From: Streptomyces sp. PCS3-D2
GTDB taxonomy: Bacteria > Actinomycetota > Actinomycetes > Streptomycetales > Streptomycetaceae
Direction of reading: 5' to 3'
DNA length: 64,000 nucleotides
Assembly: GCF_000612545.2 (NCBI RefSeq)
Contig: NZ_CP097800.1
Span: 5,406,501 to 5,470,500 of the forward strand
The stretch's first letter is position 1; each line of letters opens with the position of its first letter. Shown in pieces: positions 24,550-32,426 of this stretch. Position numbers and translations under genes: made by a program. Under the pieces are notes generated by a model, which ran no database searches, was not told where the DNA came from, and was given only the letters and a program-made list of their open reading frames with translations.

Positions 24550-25509
24550 TCAAGAGGGCAGACCGCTCGGTATGCCGCCGGGCTCCGCGGCCCGTACGGG
24601 GACCACCAGCGGCGCTCCCGTGCGCGGGTGCCGGAGCACCTCTACGGGCTGCCGGTAGACCCGGCTGAGGAGGGTGGGCTCGAACACCTCGGCGGGCGGG
24701 CCGTGCGCGGCGATCCGCCCGTCGTGCAGCACGGCGGCCCGGTCCGCGTAGGCGGCGGCCAGTCCCAGGTCGTGCAGGACGACGACGACCGCGTCACCGG
24801 CCCGGGCCCGCTCCCGGCAGACGCGCAGGACGAGTTCCTGGTGGCGCAGGTCGAGGGCGGCGGTGGGCTCGTCGAGCAGCAGCAGCGGGGTCCGCTGGGC
24901 CAGTATGCGGGCCAGCGCGACCCGGGCCCGCTCGCCGCCGGAGAGCGCGGAGAACGGGCGCGCGGCGAACGCGGTGACCTCGGCCGCGGCCATCGCGGTG
25001 ACGACGGCTTCCTCGTCCGCCGCGGCGAAGAGGGTGCCGGCCCAGGGGGCGCGTCCCATCCGCACGACGTCCTCCACCGGGAAGGGGAAGGACAGTGTGG
25101 CGGACTGGGGCAGGACCGAGCGGCGCAGTGCGAGGTCCGGGGCGCTCCAGTCGCCCGCCGGGCGGCCGTCGATGCGGACTTCGCCGGAGGAGGCCGGCAG
25201 GTCGGCGGCGAGGGCGCCGAGGAGGGTGGACTTGCCCGCGCCGTTGGGGCCGATGAGGGCGAGCACCTCCCCGGACCGGGCGGACAGCCCGATGCCGGCG
25301 AGCACCTCCCGCCCGCCGAGCCGGACGTGCAGGTCCACGGCTTCGGCGAGCACCGCACCCAGCGGCGGCCGGGCCGGGACGGCGCGGCGGCCGCGCGCGA
25401 ACAGGCGGGCCAGCGGGCCCGGCCTGGTGGCGGTGGTCTCCGTGGTGACGCTGGTGTCCTTGGTGTCCTTGGTGACGGTGGTGACGGTGGTGACGGTGGT
25501 GCGGGTCAC
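24550..25509 (-). CDS. hmuV: Heme ABC transporter ATP-binding protein HmuV
   Basis: This 319-residue ABC ATPase has Walker A GPNGAGKST near residue 95, signature LSGGERARVALARI, Walker B PLLLLDEPTAAL and the H-loop VVLHDLG. These place it with FecE/HmuV ATPases that power siderophore or heme import. The GTG at 25509 overlaps the hmuU stop as GTGA. The first 30 residues are a Thr/Val-rich tail (TTVTTVTTVTKDTKDT) encoded by a 9-bp repeat array and absent from typical members, which makes the array a coding minisatellite. The gene ends the hmuTUV operon. Confidence 0.92.
   Translation of the reverse strand: MTRTTVTTVTTVTKDTKDTSVTTETTATRPGPLARLFARGRRAVPARPPLGAVLAEAVDLHVRLGGREVLAGIGLSARSGEVLALIGPNGAGKSTLLGALAADLPASSGEVRIDGRPAGDWSAPDLALRRSVLPQSATLSFPFPVEDVVRMGRAPWAGTLFAAADEEAVVTAMAAAEVTAFAARPFSALSGGERARVALARILAQRTPLLLLDEPTAALDLRHQELVLRVCRERARAGDAVVVVLHDLGLAAAYADRAAVLHDGRIAAHGPPAEVFEPTLLSRVYRQPVEVLRHPRTGAPLVVPVRAAEPGGIPSGLPS
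25435..25506. repeat. Array of eight 9-bp GGT-headed units
   Basis: Read on the plus strand, the units are GGTCTCCGT, GGTGACGCT, GGTGTCCTT twice, GGTGACGGT three times and GGTGCGGGT once. The array encodes the Thr-rich N-terminal tail of HmuV. The last unit equals the one in the 10564-10617 array. Unit length keeps the frame whatever the copy number. Confidence 0.85.
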
Positions 25510-26669
25510 GCCCAGCCTCCTTGTCTGCGGCGGGTGCGGCGCAGTAGCCAGAAGAAGAACGGGCTGCCGATCAGGGCGGTCAGTACCCCGAGCGGTAGCT
25601 CGGCGGGCTGGGCGAGGGTCCGGGCGGCGAGGTCGCCCGCGACCAGGACCACGGCGCCGGCCAGGGCGCTGCCCGGGATCAGGAAGCGGTGGCCGGGGCC
25701 GTTGGTCATGCGCAGCAGGTGCGGGACGAGCAGGCCGATGAAGGTGATGACGCCGGCGACGGCCACGGCGGCCGCGGTGAGCAGGGCGACGACCAGGATG
25801 AGGGCCAGGCGCAGCCGTTCGACGTCGATGCCGAGGTGGCGGGCGGGCCGTTCGCCGAGCGAGAGCAGATCGAGCCGGCGGGCGTAGCAGGGGGCGATGA
25901 GCAGGCCGGCGAGGGCACAGGGCAGGACCGCGAGCACCTTGGGCCAGGTGGCCTGGGCGAGGGAGCCGAGCTGCCAGAAGGTGATCTGGTTGACCTGGCC
26001 GCTGTCCGCGAAGAACACGAACAGGCCGATGAGGGCGCCGGCGAAGGCGTTGACCGCGATGCCGGTGAGGATGAGCGTGACGACCTCCGTCTTCCCGCCG
26101 TTGCGGGAGAGGAGGTAGACGGCGCTGACGGTGGCCAGGCCCGAGCCGAACGCGCAGACGGTGACGGTCCAGTTGCCGAGGAAGCCCAGGCCGAGGGCGA
26201 TGGCGGCGACCGCGCCGACGGCGGCGCCCGCCGAGATGCCGATGACGCCGGGCTCGGCGAGCGGGTTGCCGAAGACGCCCTGCATGAGCGCGCCCGCGCA
26301 GCCGAGGCCGGCGCCGACGAGCAGCGCGAGCACGATCCGGGGGAGGCGGACGTTCCACAGCACGCTTTCGGCGACCCGGTCGAGCGGTGCTCCGCCGAGG
26401 CCCAGGCGGTGCTGGGCGGAGGCGAGCACGTCCGCGGTGGGGATGCGGTAGGCGCCGGTTCCGGCGGAGATCAGGGCGAGGAGGAACAGGGTGGCGACGA
26501 GGGCGGCGGTGAGGAGCAGGGCCCGTCGGCCGCCGCGGCCGCCCGGGCCGCCCGCGCCGGGTTCGGCCGGTTCGGTGCGGGTGGGCGCGCCGGCGGAGTG
26601 CCCGGCGGCCTGCGGGGACCGCCCCTGACCGGTGGGTGCCGTCGTGCCGGTGTCGTGGGGGAGCGGCAT
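25506..26669 (-). CDS. hmuU: Heme ABC transporter permease HmuU (FecCD family)
   Basis: This 387-residue protein has a Pro/Gly-rich cytoplasmic N-terminus of about 50 residues, then about nine to ten hydrophobic segments. It carries FecCD family marks: VRLPRIVLALLVGAGLGCAG, NPLAEPGVIGISAGA and the coupling-helix region LGERPARHLGIDVERLR. It ends with LPLGVLTALIGSPFFFWLL. It forms the membrane channel for heme with HmuV and HmuT. The ATG lies 1 base after the hmuT stop, and its TGA overlaps the hmuV GTG, so expression is tightly coupled. Confidence 0.92.
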   Translation of the reverse strand: MPLPHDTGTTAPTGQGRSPQAAGHSAGAPTRTEPAEPGAGGPGGRGGRRALLLTAALVATLFLLALISAGTGAYRIPTADVLASAQHRLGLGGAPLDRVAESVLWNVRLPRIVLALLVGAGLGCAGALMQGVFGNPLAEPGVIGISAGAAVGAVAAIALGLGFLGNWTVTVCAFGSGLATVSAVYLLSRNGGKTEVVTLILTGIAVNAFAGALIGLFVFFADSGQVNQITFWQLGSLAQATWPKVLAVLPCALAGLLIAPCYARRLDLLSLGERPARHLGIDVERLRLALILVVALLTAAAVAVAGVITFIGLLVPHLLRMTNGPGHRFLIPGSALAGAVVLVAGDLAARTLAQPAELPLGVLTALIGSPFFFWLLRRTRRRQGGWA

Positions 26670-26670
26670 C

Positions 26671-27741
26671 TCAGCCCTTGCCGTGGAGCTGGGTGATCAG
26701 GGAGGAGAGCACCTGGTCCGTGCGGGGACCGTAGTTGAGGAGGACGCCGTCGTCGACGGTGACCACGCGGCGGTCCATGCCGGCCGGGGTCTGTGCGACG
26801 CCCGGGATCTTCACCAGGCCGTCGATGCCGCCGACCGATTCGAGTCCCTTGGCCATGACCAGGATCGCGTCGGGGGCGGCGGCCGCCAGGGCCTCGCTGG
26901 TGATCGGGGTGAAGTCCTTGCCGAGGCCGGACTCCTTGCCGGTGTCGACCGCCCCGGCCGCCTCCAGGAGGGAGGCCGCGCCGGAATCCGAACCGCCCAG
27001 CAGATAGACGGAGGCGGTCCCCCGCAGGTAGAGGAAGGCCACTCGGGGCCGCTTGCCCGCGGCTGCGGGAACGTCCCTGCGGGCGGCGGCGATCCGGTCG
27101 GCGGTGCGCCGGTTCAGCTCCGCGCCGGCCTCCGTGACGCCGAGGGCCGCGGCCACGGCGTCGATTCGCTTCGGTACGTCCTCCAGCGCCTTGGCCGGGG
27201 CGACCACGAGGACCGGGATCCCGGCGTCGCGGATCTGCTGGACCGCCTCCGCCGGGCCGGTGGTGGTCTCCGCCAGCACCAGGGTGGGGCGCAGCGAGAG
27301 CACGCTCTCGGCGGAGACGTCGTGGCCGCGCGTCACCACCGGCAGCCGGGCGGCCTGTTCGAAGGTGGCCGTGACGTCCCGCGCGACGACCTGCTCGCCG
27401 AGACCGAGTGTGTGGACGATCTCGTTGAGGCTGCCGGTCAGCGGGATCACCCGCTCCGCGGAGGTGACGGTGACCTGTGTGCCGTCGGCGGAGGGCACGG
27501 TCGCCGGGAGGGCGGGCCGCGGTGTCGCGGCGAGCGGCTCCACCCGGTCCGCGGCGGTGGCTGCGGCGGGGGTGGACGGGCCCGGGGGAGCGGTCGTACC
27601 CCCGCAGCCCGCCAGTGCGAGTGCCAGTGCCAGTGCCGCCACGGCAACTGCGCTACGGGAGAAGCGGTGTGACGGGGGCGTGGGCACGAAGGCACCGTCC
27701 TGATCGTCCGACGGAGGTTCTGGGGACCGGGGTGTTTTCAT
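26671..27741 (-). CDS. hmuT: Heme ABC transporter substrate-binding lipoprotein HmuT
   Basis: This 356-residue protein has a lipoprotein signal (VAVAALALALALAGCGG, Cys near residue 46). A class III periplasmic-binding fold follows, with RVIPLTGSLNEIVHTLGLG, VLSLRPTLVLAETTTGP, and a C-terminal lobe with DAILVMAKGLESVGG. It captures heme outside the membrane and passes it to HmuU. It is divergent from the first htaA gene, and an almost perfect iron box lies between the two starts. It is the first gene of hmuTUV. Hemin rather than a siderophore is inferred from the flanking HtaA genes and the heme oxygenase. Confidence 0.92.
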   Translation of the reverse strand: MKTPRSPEPPSDDQDGAFVPTPPSHRFSRSAVAVAALALALALAGCGGTTAPPGPSTPAAATAADRVEPLAATPRPALPATVPSADGTQVTVTSAERVIPLTGSLNEIVHTLGLGEQVVARDVTATFEQAARLPVVTRGHDVSAESVLSLRPTLVLAETTTGPAEAVQQIRDAGIPVLVVAPAKALEDVPKRIDAVAAALGVTEAGAELNRRTADRIAAARRDVPAAAGKRPRVAFLYLRGTASVYLLGGSDSGAASLLEAAGAVDTGKESGLGKDFTPITSEALAAAAPDAILVMAKGLESVGGIDGLVKIPGVAQTPAGMDRRVVTVDDGVLLNYGPRTDQVLSSLITQLHGKG

Positions 27742-27757
27742 CCGCCCCGGACTTAGC

Positions 27758-27776
27758 TTAGGTTAGCCTAACCTTG
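27758..27776. promoter_or_regulatory. Iron box between hmuT and htaA
   Basis: TTAGGTTAGCCTAACCTTG matches the DmdR/IdeR iron-box consensus at about 16 of 19 positions. Its core AGGTTAG-C-CTAACCT is a perfect inverted repeat. It lies 17 bp from the hmuT start and 27 bp from the htaA start, so one repressor dimer pair could control both directions. Confidence 0.85.
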
Positions 27777-27802
27777 CCCGCCAGACCCTGGAGGGGGCGT
27801 CC

Positions 27803-29335
27803 ATGCCCGCGAGACCCGTCCGTACGCTCACCATCGCCCTGTTGGCGGGCCTGTTGGGGGCTCTGCTTCCGGCGACCGCCGCTCGCGCGGGCACCGTGCA
27901 GGGGGGTCGGCTCGACTGGGGCATCAAGTCGTCCTTCCAGAGTTATGTCACCGGCCCGGTGGCGAAAGGCGGTTTCACGCTGAAGGGCGGCGCCGCCACG
28001 GTCGGCGGGAGCCTGTTCCGCTTCCACTCGGCGACCGGCTCGTACGACCCCGGCACGGGCGCGTTCGAAGCCTCGTACTCCGGCGGGGTGGCCTTCCAGG
28101 GCCACCGGAGGCCCGACGGTGTGCACGAGCTGGACCTGACCGTCGGCAACCCCACCGTCAGGATCGGCGGCGGCAGCGGGACGCTGTACGCGGACGTGAC
28201 CAGCAGGGCCAAGGACACCGGCGCGGTCAGCAGCCACCGTCAGGTGCCCTTCGCGACGCTCGGCGTCGGCGGGATCGACATGAAGGGCGGCACCACCCCG
28301 CTGACCCTCGCGAACATCCCGGTCACCCTGACCCCCCAGGGCGCCCAGGCGTTCGCCGGCTACTACCAGGCCGGCGCGCGGCTCGACCCCCTCTCGCTCT
28401 CCGCCGACGTGAGGACGGCCCCGGCGGCGGAGCCCCCGCAGCAGCCGTCCGCGCAGCCGGGCGCCACGGTCCGGGCGCCGCGGGCGCCGGGTGCCTTCGC
28501 CGACGCCGCCGTCGACTGGGGGGTGCGGCGTACCTTCCGCGAGTACGTCACCGGTGCGGTCGGCCAAGGCGGGTGGACCCTGGCCGAGGGGGCCCGGGAC
28601 GGCGGCGCGCTGTTCCGCTTCCCGCAGGGCAAGGGCACCTATGACGGCCGGAACGGCACCCTTGACGCGGCCTTCGCCGGCACGGTGCGGTTCACCGGAG
28701 CCCACCTGGACCTGACGTTCGGCACCGTGGTCGTGAAGGTGGAGAACGGCAGGGGCGTGCTGTCCGCGGACGTCACCACGGCGGGGGCGACGCAGAACGC
28801 CGTCCCGCTGGTCGAGTTCGACGCCGCGGCCCTGAAGGCCGAGGGTGCGCTGGTCACTCTGACCGAGGCCCCGGCCACCCTCACCGAGGGCGGCTCCCGG
28901 GCCTTCAACTCCATGTACAAGGCCGGTACGGAGATGGATCCGGTCTCGCTGGCCGTCGCCCTCGACGCCACGGCGCAGCTGCCGGCCCTGCCCGACCTCG
29001 GCTCCACGGCCCCGCCCCCGGCGGCTCCCACTCCCGCACCGACGGCCGCCGCCCCTGCCGCGGAGTCGGGGGGATCGTCGAACACCGGGCTCTACGCGGG
29101 CCTCGCCGCGGCCGCCCTCCTGTCGGCCGCCGCCGGAGCCTTCCTGGTGGCGCGCAAGCGCCGCGCGGACGCGTCTGCCGCCGCTGCCGAGGACTCCCCG
29201 GCTCCGGCCCAGCCGCCCGCGATGCCGTCGGCCGCCGGGCCGGCAGCGGCTCCGCCCGCCGATGCCGCGCCCGCCGATGCCGCGCCCGCCGATGCCGCGC
29301 CCGCCGATGCCGCGCCCGGCGACGACGCCCCGTAG
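27803..29335 (+). CDS. htaA: HtaA-domain heme-binding surface protein, membrane-anchored
   Basis: The 510 residues begin with a Sec signal (LTIALLAGLLGALLPATAARA). Two HtaA domains follow, each opening with a DWG motif: GRLDWGIKSSFQSYVTG near residue 35 and AAVDWGVRRTFREYVTG near 235. A Pro/Ala linker, one C-terminal transmembrane helix (LYAGLAAAALLSAAAGAFLV) and a basic stop-transfer then lead to a cytoplasmic tail built of ADAAP repeats. In corynebacteria HtaA binds heme and hands it to HmuT. There is no sortase motif, so it is anchored by the helix. It is the first gene divergent from hmuT, behind the iron box. Confidence 0.9.
   Translation: MPARPVRTLTIALLAGLLGALLPATAARAGTVQGGRLDWGIKSSFQSYVTGPVAKGGFTLKGGAATVGGSLFRFHSATGSYDPGTGAFEASYSGGVAFQGHRRPDGVHELDLTVGNPTVRIGGGSGTLYADVTSRAKDTGAVSSHRQVPFATLGVGGIDMKGGTTPLTLANIPVTLTPQGAQAFAGYYQAGARLDPLSLSADVRTAPAAEPPQQPSAQPGATVRAPRAPGAFADAAVDWGVRRTFREYVTGAVGQGGWTLAEGARDGGALFRFPQGKGTYDGRNGTLDAAFAGTVRFTGAHLDLTFGTVVVKVENGRGVLSADVTTAGATQNAVPLVEFDAAALKAEGALVTLTEAPATLTEGGSRAFNSMYKAGTEMDPVSLAVALDATAQLPALPDLGSTAPPPAAPTPAPTAAAPAAESGGSSNTGLYAGLAAAALLSAAAGAFLVARKRRADASAAAAEDSPAPAQPPAMPSAAGPAAAPPADAAPADAAPADAAPADAAPGDDAP
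29258..29317 (+). repeat. Four perfect 15-bp copies encoding ADAAP
   Basis: GCCGATGCCGCGCCC occurs four times in tandem at the 3' end of htaA. It encodes the Ala/Asp/Pro cytoplasmic tail after the transmembrane helix. Perfect identity suggests recent expansion, and copy change would not shift the frame. Confidence 0.9.
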
Positions 29336-29406
29336 CGACCCGCCCCTGACCTCGCCCCGTTTCCCTTCCCTTCCCTCCCCTTCCCGTCTCTCAGGAGTCC
29401 ACCGCC

Positions 29407-30897
29407 ATGTCGTCCATCCGCCGCCGGATCACCCTCGCGGCCGCCGCCCTGACCGCCGCCGCGCTCGGCGCCACCGCCTTCTGTCCGCCGGCCACCGCCG
29501 CGGGAAGCCCACCGGCCGGGCCGGTGAAGATCGTCGGCGGCACCCTCGACTGGGGCGTACTCGCCGGCTACCGCGCCTATGTCACCGGCATGGCCAAGGG
29601 CGCCGTCACCGTGGCCGACGGCGCCCGGCAGAACGCCGACGGCACCCTCCGCTTCGTCGAGCCGACCGGCCAGTACGACCCGGCCGGCGGCCACGTGGTG
29701 AAGGCGGCCTTCAAGGGCAGCGTCACCTTCTCCTCGCCCGCCCCGCCGGCCGGCCACGGTTTCGAGGTCACGCTCTCGGACCTCCGCATCGACACGGGCA
29801 CCAGGAAGCTGACCGCGGACGTCACCAAGTCCGGTACCACCGCCCAGGACGTGCCGCTGGCCACGGTCGCCTTCGCCGGCCGGTCGATGACCGGGCTGGC
29901 GACGACGCTCACCAAGGAGGCCGCGGACGCGTTCGGTTCGCCCGGGTACGAGAACAGGGCCGGTGACCCGCTCACCGCGAGCCTGGCGTTCGAGGAACCC
30001 GCTCCCGAGCCGACCCCGACGAAGCCGACGCCCACCAAGGACCCGACGCCCACCAAGGACCCGACCCCCACCAAGGACCCGACCCCCACGGGGAGCCCCA
30101 CCCCCACCACCAAGGACCCCGCCCCGTCGGCCGACGGCCCGCGGAAGATCCTGAACGGCAGGCTCACCTGGGGTGTGAAGGAGTCCTTCCGCCGGTACGT
30201 GCTGAGCGCGGGCTCGATCACCCCGGCCGGCGGCGCCACCGGGAACGGCGAGCTCTTCGACTTCTCCGCGGGCAAGGGCGAGCTGGACGGGGAGAAGCGG
30301 AGGCTGGACGCCTCCTTCGAGGGCGAGCTCCGCTTCCGGTATGCGGCCCACGGCATCGACATGACCTTCGCCGCACCCCGCGTCGAAGCCGCCGGCGCGA
30401 CCGGCGTCCTGTACGTCGACGTCCAGAACGCCGCCGGCAGCCGCAAGGGCGTCGCCTTCGCCACGCTCGACCTGTCGAAGGCCGACTACCGGACCAGGAA
30501 CGGCGTGCTGGCACTGGACCGCGTACCCGCCGCCTTCACCGCCGAGGGCGCTGCCGCCTTCGCCAACGACACCACCGGCTCGATGTACAAGGCGGGCGAC
30601 CCGATCGACCCGCTCACCCTGTCCGTGGCCGTGGACAAGGACGCCGCCCTGCCGCAACCCGCGGGCGGCACCACCACGGGCGGTTCGCCGGGTGCCACCT
30701 CCGGCGGTACGGGCACCACCGCGGGCGGCGGCTCGGTCGGCGGCGGCTCGGCCGTCGGCGGTTCCGTCGGCGGCAACCTCGCCGCCACCGGTGCCGAGAT
30801 CCCGGCCGGGGCGCTGCTCTCCCTCTCCGGCGCCGTCGTCGCGGTGGGCGCGGGTGCGGTCCTCCTCGCGCGCAGGCGCCGTACGGCCCGGTTCTGA
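29407..30897 (+). CDS. HtaA-domain heme-binding protein with LAATG sortase signal
   Basis: The 496 residues start with a Sec signal (ITLAAAALTAAALGATAFC). Two HtaA domains follow, GTLDWGVLAGYRAYVTG near residue 45 and GRLTWGVKESFRRYVL near 250, joined by a TPTKDP repeat linker. The end is Gly/Ser/Thr-rich, then NLAATGAEIP, a hydrophobic helix and RRRR. LAATG fits the LAXTG motif of class E sortases, which attach proteins to the cell wall in streptomycetes. The gene follows the first htaA by 71 bp with CAGGAG before its ATG, and is probably co-regulated by iron. It would be the outermost heme receptor of the set. Confidence 0.9.
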   Translation: MSSIRRRITLAAAALTAAALGATAFCPPATAAGSPPAGPVKIVGGTLDWGVLAGYRAYVTGMAKGAVTVADGARQNADGTLRFVEPTGQYDPAGGHVVKAAFKGSVTFSSPAPPAGHGFEVTLSDLRIDTGTRKLTADVTKSGTTAQDVPLATVAFAGRSMTGLATTLTKEAADAFGSPGYENRAGDPLTASLAFEEPAPEPTPTKPTPTKDPTPTKDPTPTKDPTPTGSPTPTTKDPAPSADGPRKILNGRLTWGVKESFRRYVLSAGSITPAGGATGNGELFDFSAGKGELDGEKRRLDASFEGELRFRYAAHGIDMTFAAPRVEAAGATGVLYVDVQNAAGSRKGVAFATLDLSKADYRTRNGVLALDRVPAAFTAEGAAAFANDTTGSMYKAGDPIDPLTLSVAVDKDAALPQPAGGTTTGGSPGATSGGTGTTAGGGSVGGGSAVGGSVGGNLAATGAEIPAGALLSLSGAVVAVGAGAVLLARRRRTARF

Positions 30898-30916
30898 ACC
30901 GTGTTTGAATTCCCGG

Positions 30917-31582
30917 GTGAACGATCTCGATGTGCTGAGGGTCTTCTGCGCGGGTGACGGCCGCTACGGCAACCTGCTCGGTGTCGTGCGCGACGGCCGG
31001 ACCTGCCCCGACGACGCGTCGCGGCAGGCCCTGGCCGCCGAACTCGGCTACAGCGAGACGGTGTTCGTCGACGACCCCGAGCGCGGGATCGTCGACATCC
31101 GCACCCCGGGCACGCGGATGTCCTTCGCGGGACACCCGCTGGTCGGGGTCGCGTGGTTGCTGGACATCGAGGAGCTCCAGCCGCCCGCCGGATCCGTATG
31201 GGCCCGTGACGACGGGGAGTTCACCTGGATCACGGCCCGGCCGGAGTGGGTCGAGGGCAAGCACACCCGGCAGTACGAGAGCGTCGCCGAGGTCGAGGCG
31301 CTGCCGGCGCCGCCGCCGGGCGAGGGCTGGCTGTACGCCTGGGCGTGGGAGGACGAGGCCGCCGGCCGCGTCCGGGCCCGGGGCTTCCCGCGCCGCCCCG
31401 ACGGCGTCATCGCCGAGGACGAGGCCACCGGCTCGGCCGCGATCCTCCTGACGGCCCAGCTGGACCGTGCCCTGAACATCACCCAGGGCGCCGGTTCCCA
31501 GATCCTCACCGCGCCCGGCGCCGACGGCACGATCGAGGTGGGCGGACGCGTCCGCTTCGCTCCGCCCGCGGGTCCCGCGTAG
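30917..31582 (+). CDS. Short PhzF-family protein
   Basis: This 221-residue protein keeps GYSETVFVDDPERG with the catalytic Glu near residue 45, TPGTRMSFAGHPLVGVAWLL and a C-terminal IAEDEATGSAAILLTAQL, so it belongs to the PhzF/diaminopimelate-epimerase-like fold. It is about 60 residues shorter than typical members. The GTG at 30917 was chosen from the conserved N-terminus NDLDVLRVFCAGDG; the ribosome site is weak. It stands between the HtaA genes and the convergent heme oxygenase gene, but no link to heme is evident. Substrate unknown. Confidence 0.8.
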   Translation: MNDLDVLRVFCAGDGRYGNLLGVVRDGRTCPDDASRQALAAELGYSETVFVDDPERGIVDIRTPGTRMSFAGHPLVGVAWLLDIEELQPPAGSVWARDDGEFTWITARPEWVEGKHTRQYESVAEVEALPAPPPGEGWLYAWAWEDEAAGRVRARGFPRRPDGVIAEDEATGSAAILLTAQLDRALNITQGAGSQILTAPGADGTIEVGGRVRFAPPAGPA

Positions 31583-31648
31583 GAGCTACCGCGGCGGCCG
31601 GGCGGGGTGCGGTGTGCACCCGCCCCCGCCCCCGCACCCGGCCACGGG

Positions 31649-32296
31649 TCACGCGGTGAGGCGGAACTCCTCGCCCAGTTCGCGGAAGACCGCGCCGTTG
31701 AAGTCGAAGGCGCGCCTGCACTCCTCGATGATGCGCTGCTTCTCCAGATCGTCCGCGGCGATCGCGTCCAGCAGCTCGCGGTAGGTCCGCTTGAAGGCCG
31801 CAGGGTTGGAGATGTCGGCGAAGACGTAGAAGCGGACGCCGTCGCCCTTGCGCGCGAAGCCCCAGGTGCGTTCCGCCTTGTCGCGGATGATCTGCCCGCC
31901 GGAGAGGTCGCCCAGGTAGCGGGTGTAGTGGTGGGCGACGTACCCGCCCGGCCACTCGGCCGCGCACTGGGCCACCCGTGCGGCGTAGGCCTCGGTCGAG
32001 GGCAGCGCCACCGCCTTCTCGCGCCACCGCGGGCCCAGCAGGTGCGCGAGGTCCCGCTCTATCTCCGCGACGCGCATCAGTTCGGGCCGGATGAACGGTC
32101 CCGCGACCGGGTCGTCCTTCAGGGAGTCGGCCGCCTCCTCCAGGGCCCGGTACACGAACCACAGCTGTTCGGTGTAGCGCGCGTACGCGTCCACTCCGAG
32201 CCGCCCGCCCAGCAGGTCGCTCATGAAGGTCGACGACTCGGCCTCGGTGTGCTGCTCGTGCGACGCGACGCGGATGACCGTAGAGAAGGCGTCCAA
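31649..32296 (-). CDS. hmuO: Biliverdin-producing heme oxygenase HmuO
   Basis: This 215-residue protein has the heme oxygenase pattern. SHEQHTEAESSTFM near residues 12-25 contains the proximal His (His16 by alignment to C. diphtheriae HmuO), and YLGDLSGGQIIRD near 128 is the distal glycine-rich helix. It would use oxygen and reducing power to open heme to biliverdin, CO and ferrous iron in the cytoplasm, completing the import path of the neighbouring hmuTUV and HtaA proteins. The TTG start at 32296 follows GGAGG. A symmetric element in its promoter suggests iron control. Confidence 0.93.
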   Translation of the reverse strand: MDAFSTVIRVASHEQHTEAESSTFMSDLLGGRLGVDAYARYTEQLWFVYRALEEAADSLKDDPVAGPFIRPELMRVAEIERDLAHLLGPRWREKAVALPSTEAYAARVAQCAAEWPGGYVAHHYTRYLGDLSGGQIIRDKAERTWGFARKGDGVRFYVFADISNPAAFKRTYRELLDAIAADDLEKQRIIEECRRAFDFNGAVFRELGEEFRLTA

Positions 32297-32349
32297 GGCG
32301 GACCTCCAGGAAAGAGGAAACGGGCGCGGCAGCAGTGCCGCCGTGCCCG

Positions 32350-32378
32350 ATACTCCTACTTAGGTTTACCTAAGTCAA
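32350..32378 (-). promoter_or_regulatory. Heme oxygenase promoter with symmetric iron-box-like element
   Basis: On the minus strand the -35 TTGACT (32378-32373) and the -10 GAGTAT (32355-32350) are separated by 17 bp. ACTTAGGT-TT-ACCTAAGT (32358-32375) is a perfect 8-2-8 inverted repeat filling this spacer. The halves equal the outer parts of the iron box (TTAGGT/ACCTAA), but their spacing is 5 bp shorter than in the 19-bp consensus. Confidence 0.7.
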
Positions 32379-32426
32379 TGGGTTCCCGACGCCTTGTCGG
32401 TAAAGAGCCTCCGGCCCGGCCGCCGC

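Noticed and set aside
30001-30110. Possible CRISPR-like or transposon repeat
   Set aside because: It is the coding repeat for TPTKDP in the HtaA linker, without spacers.
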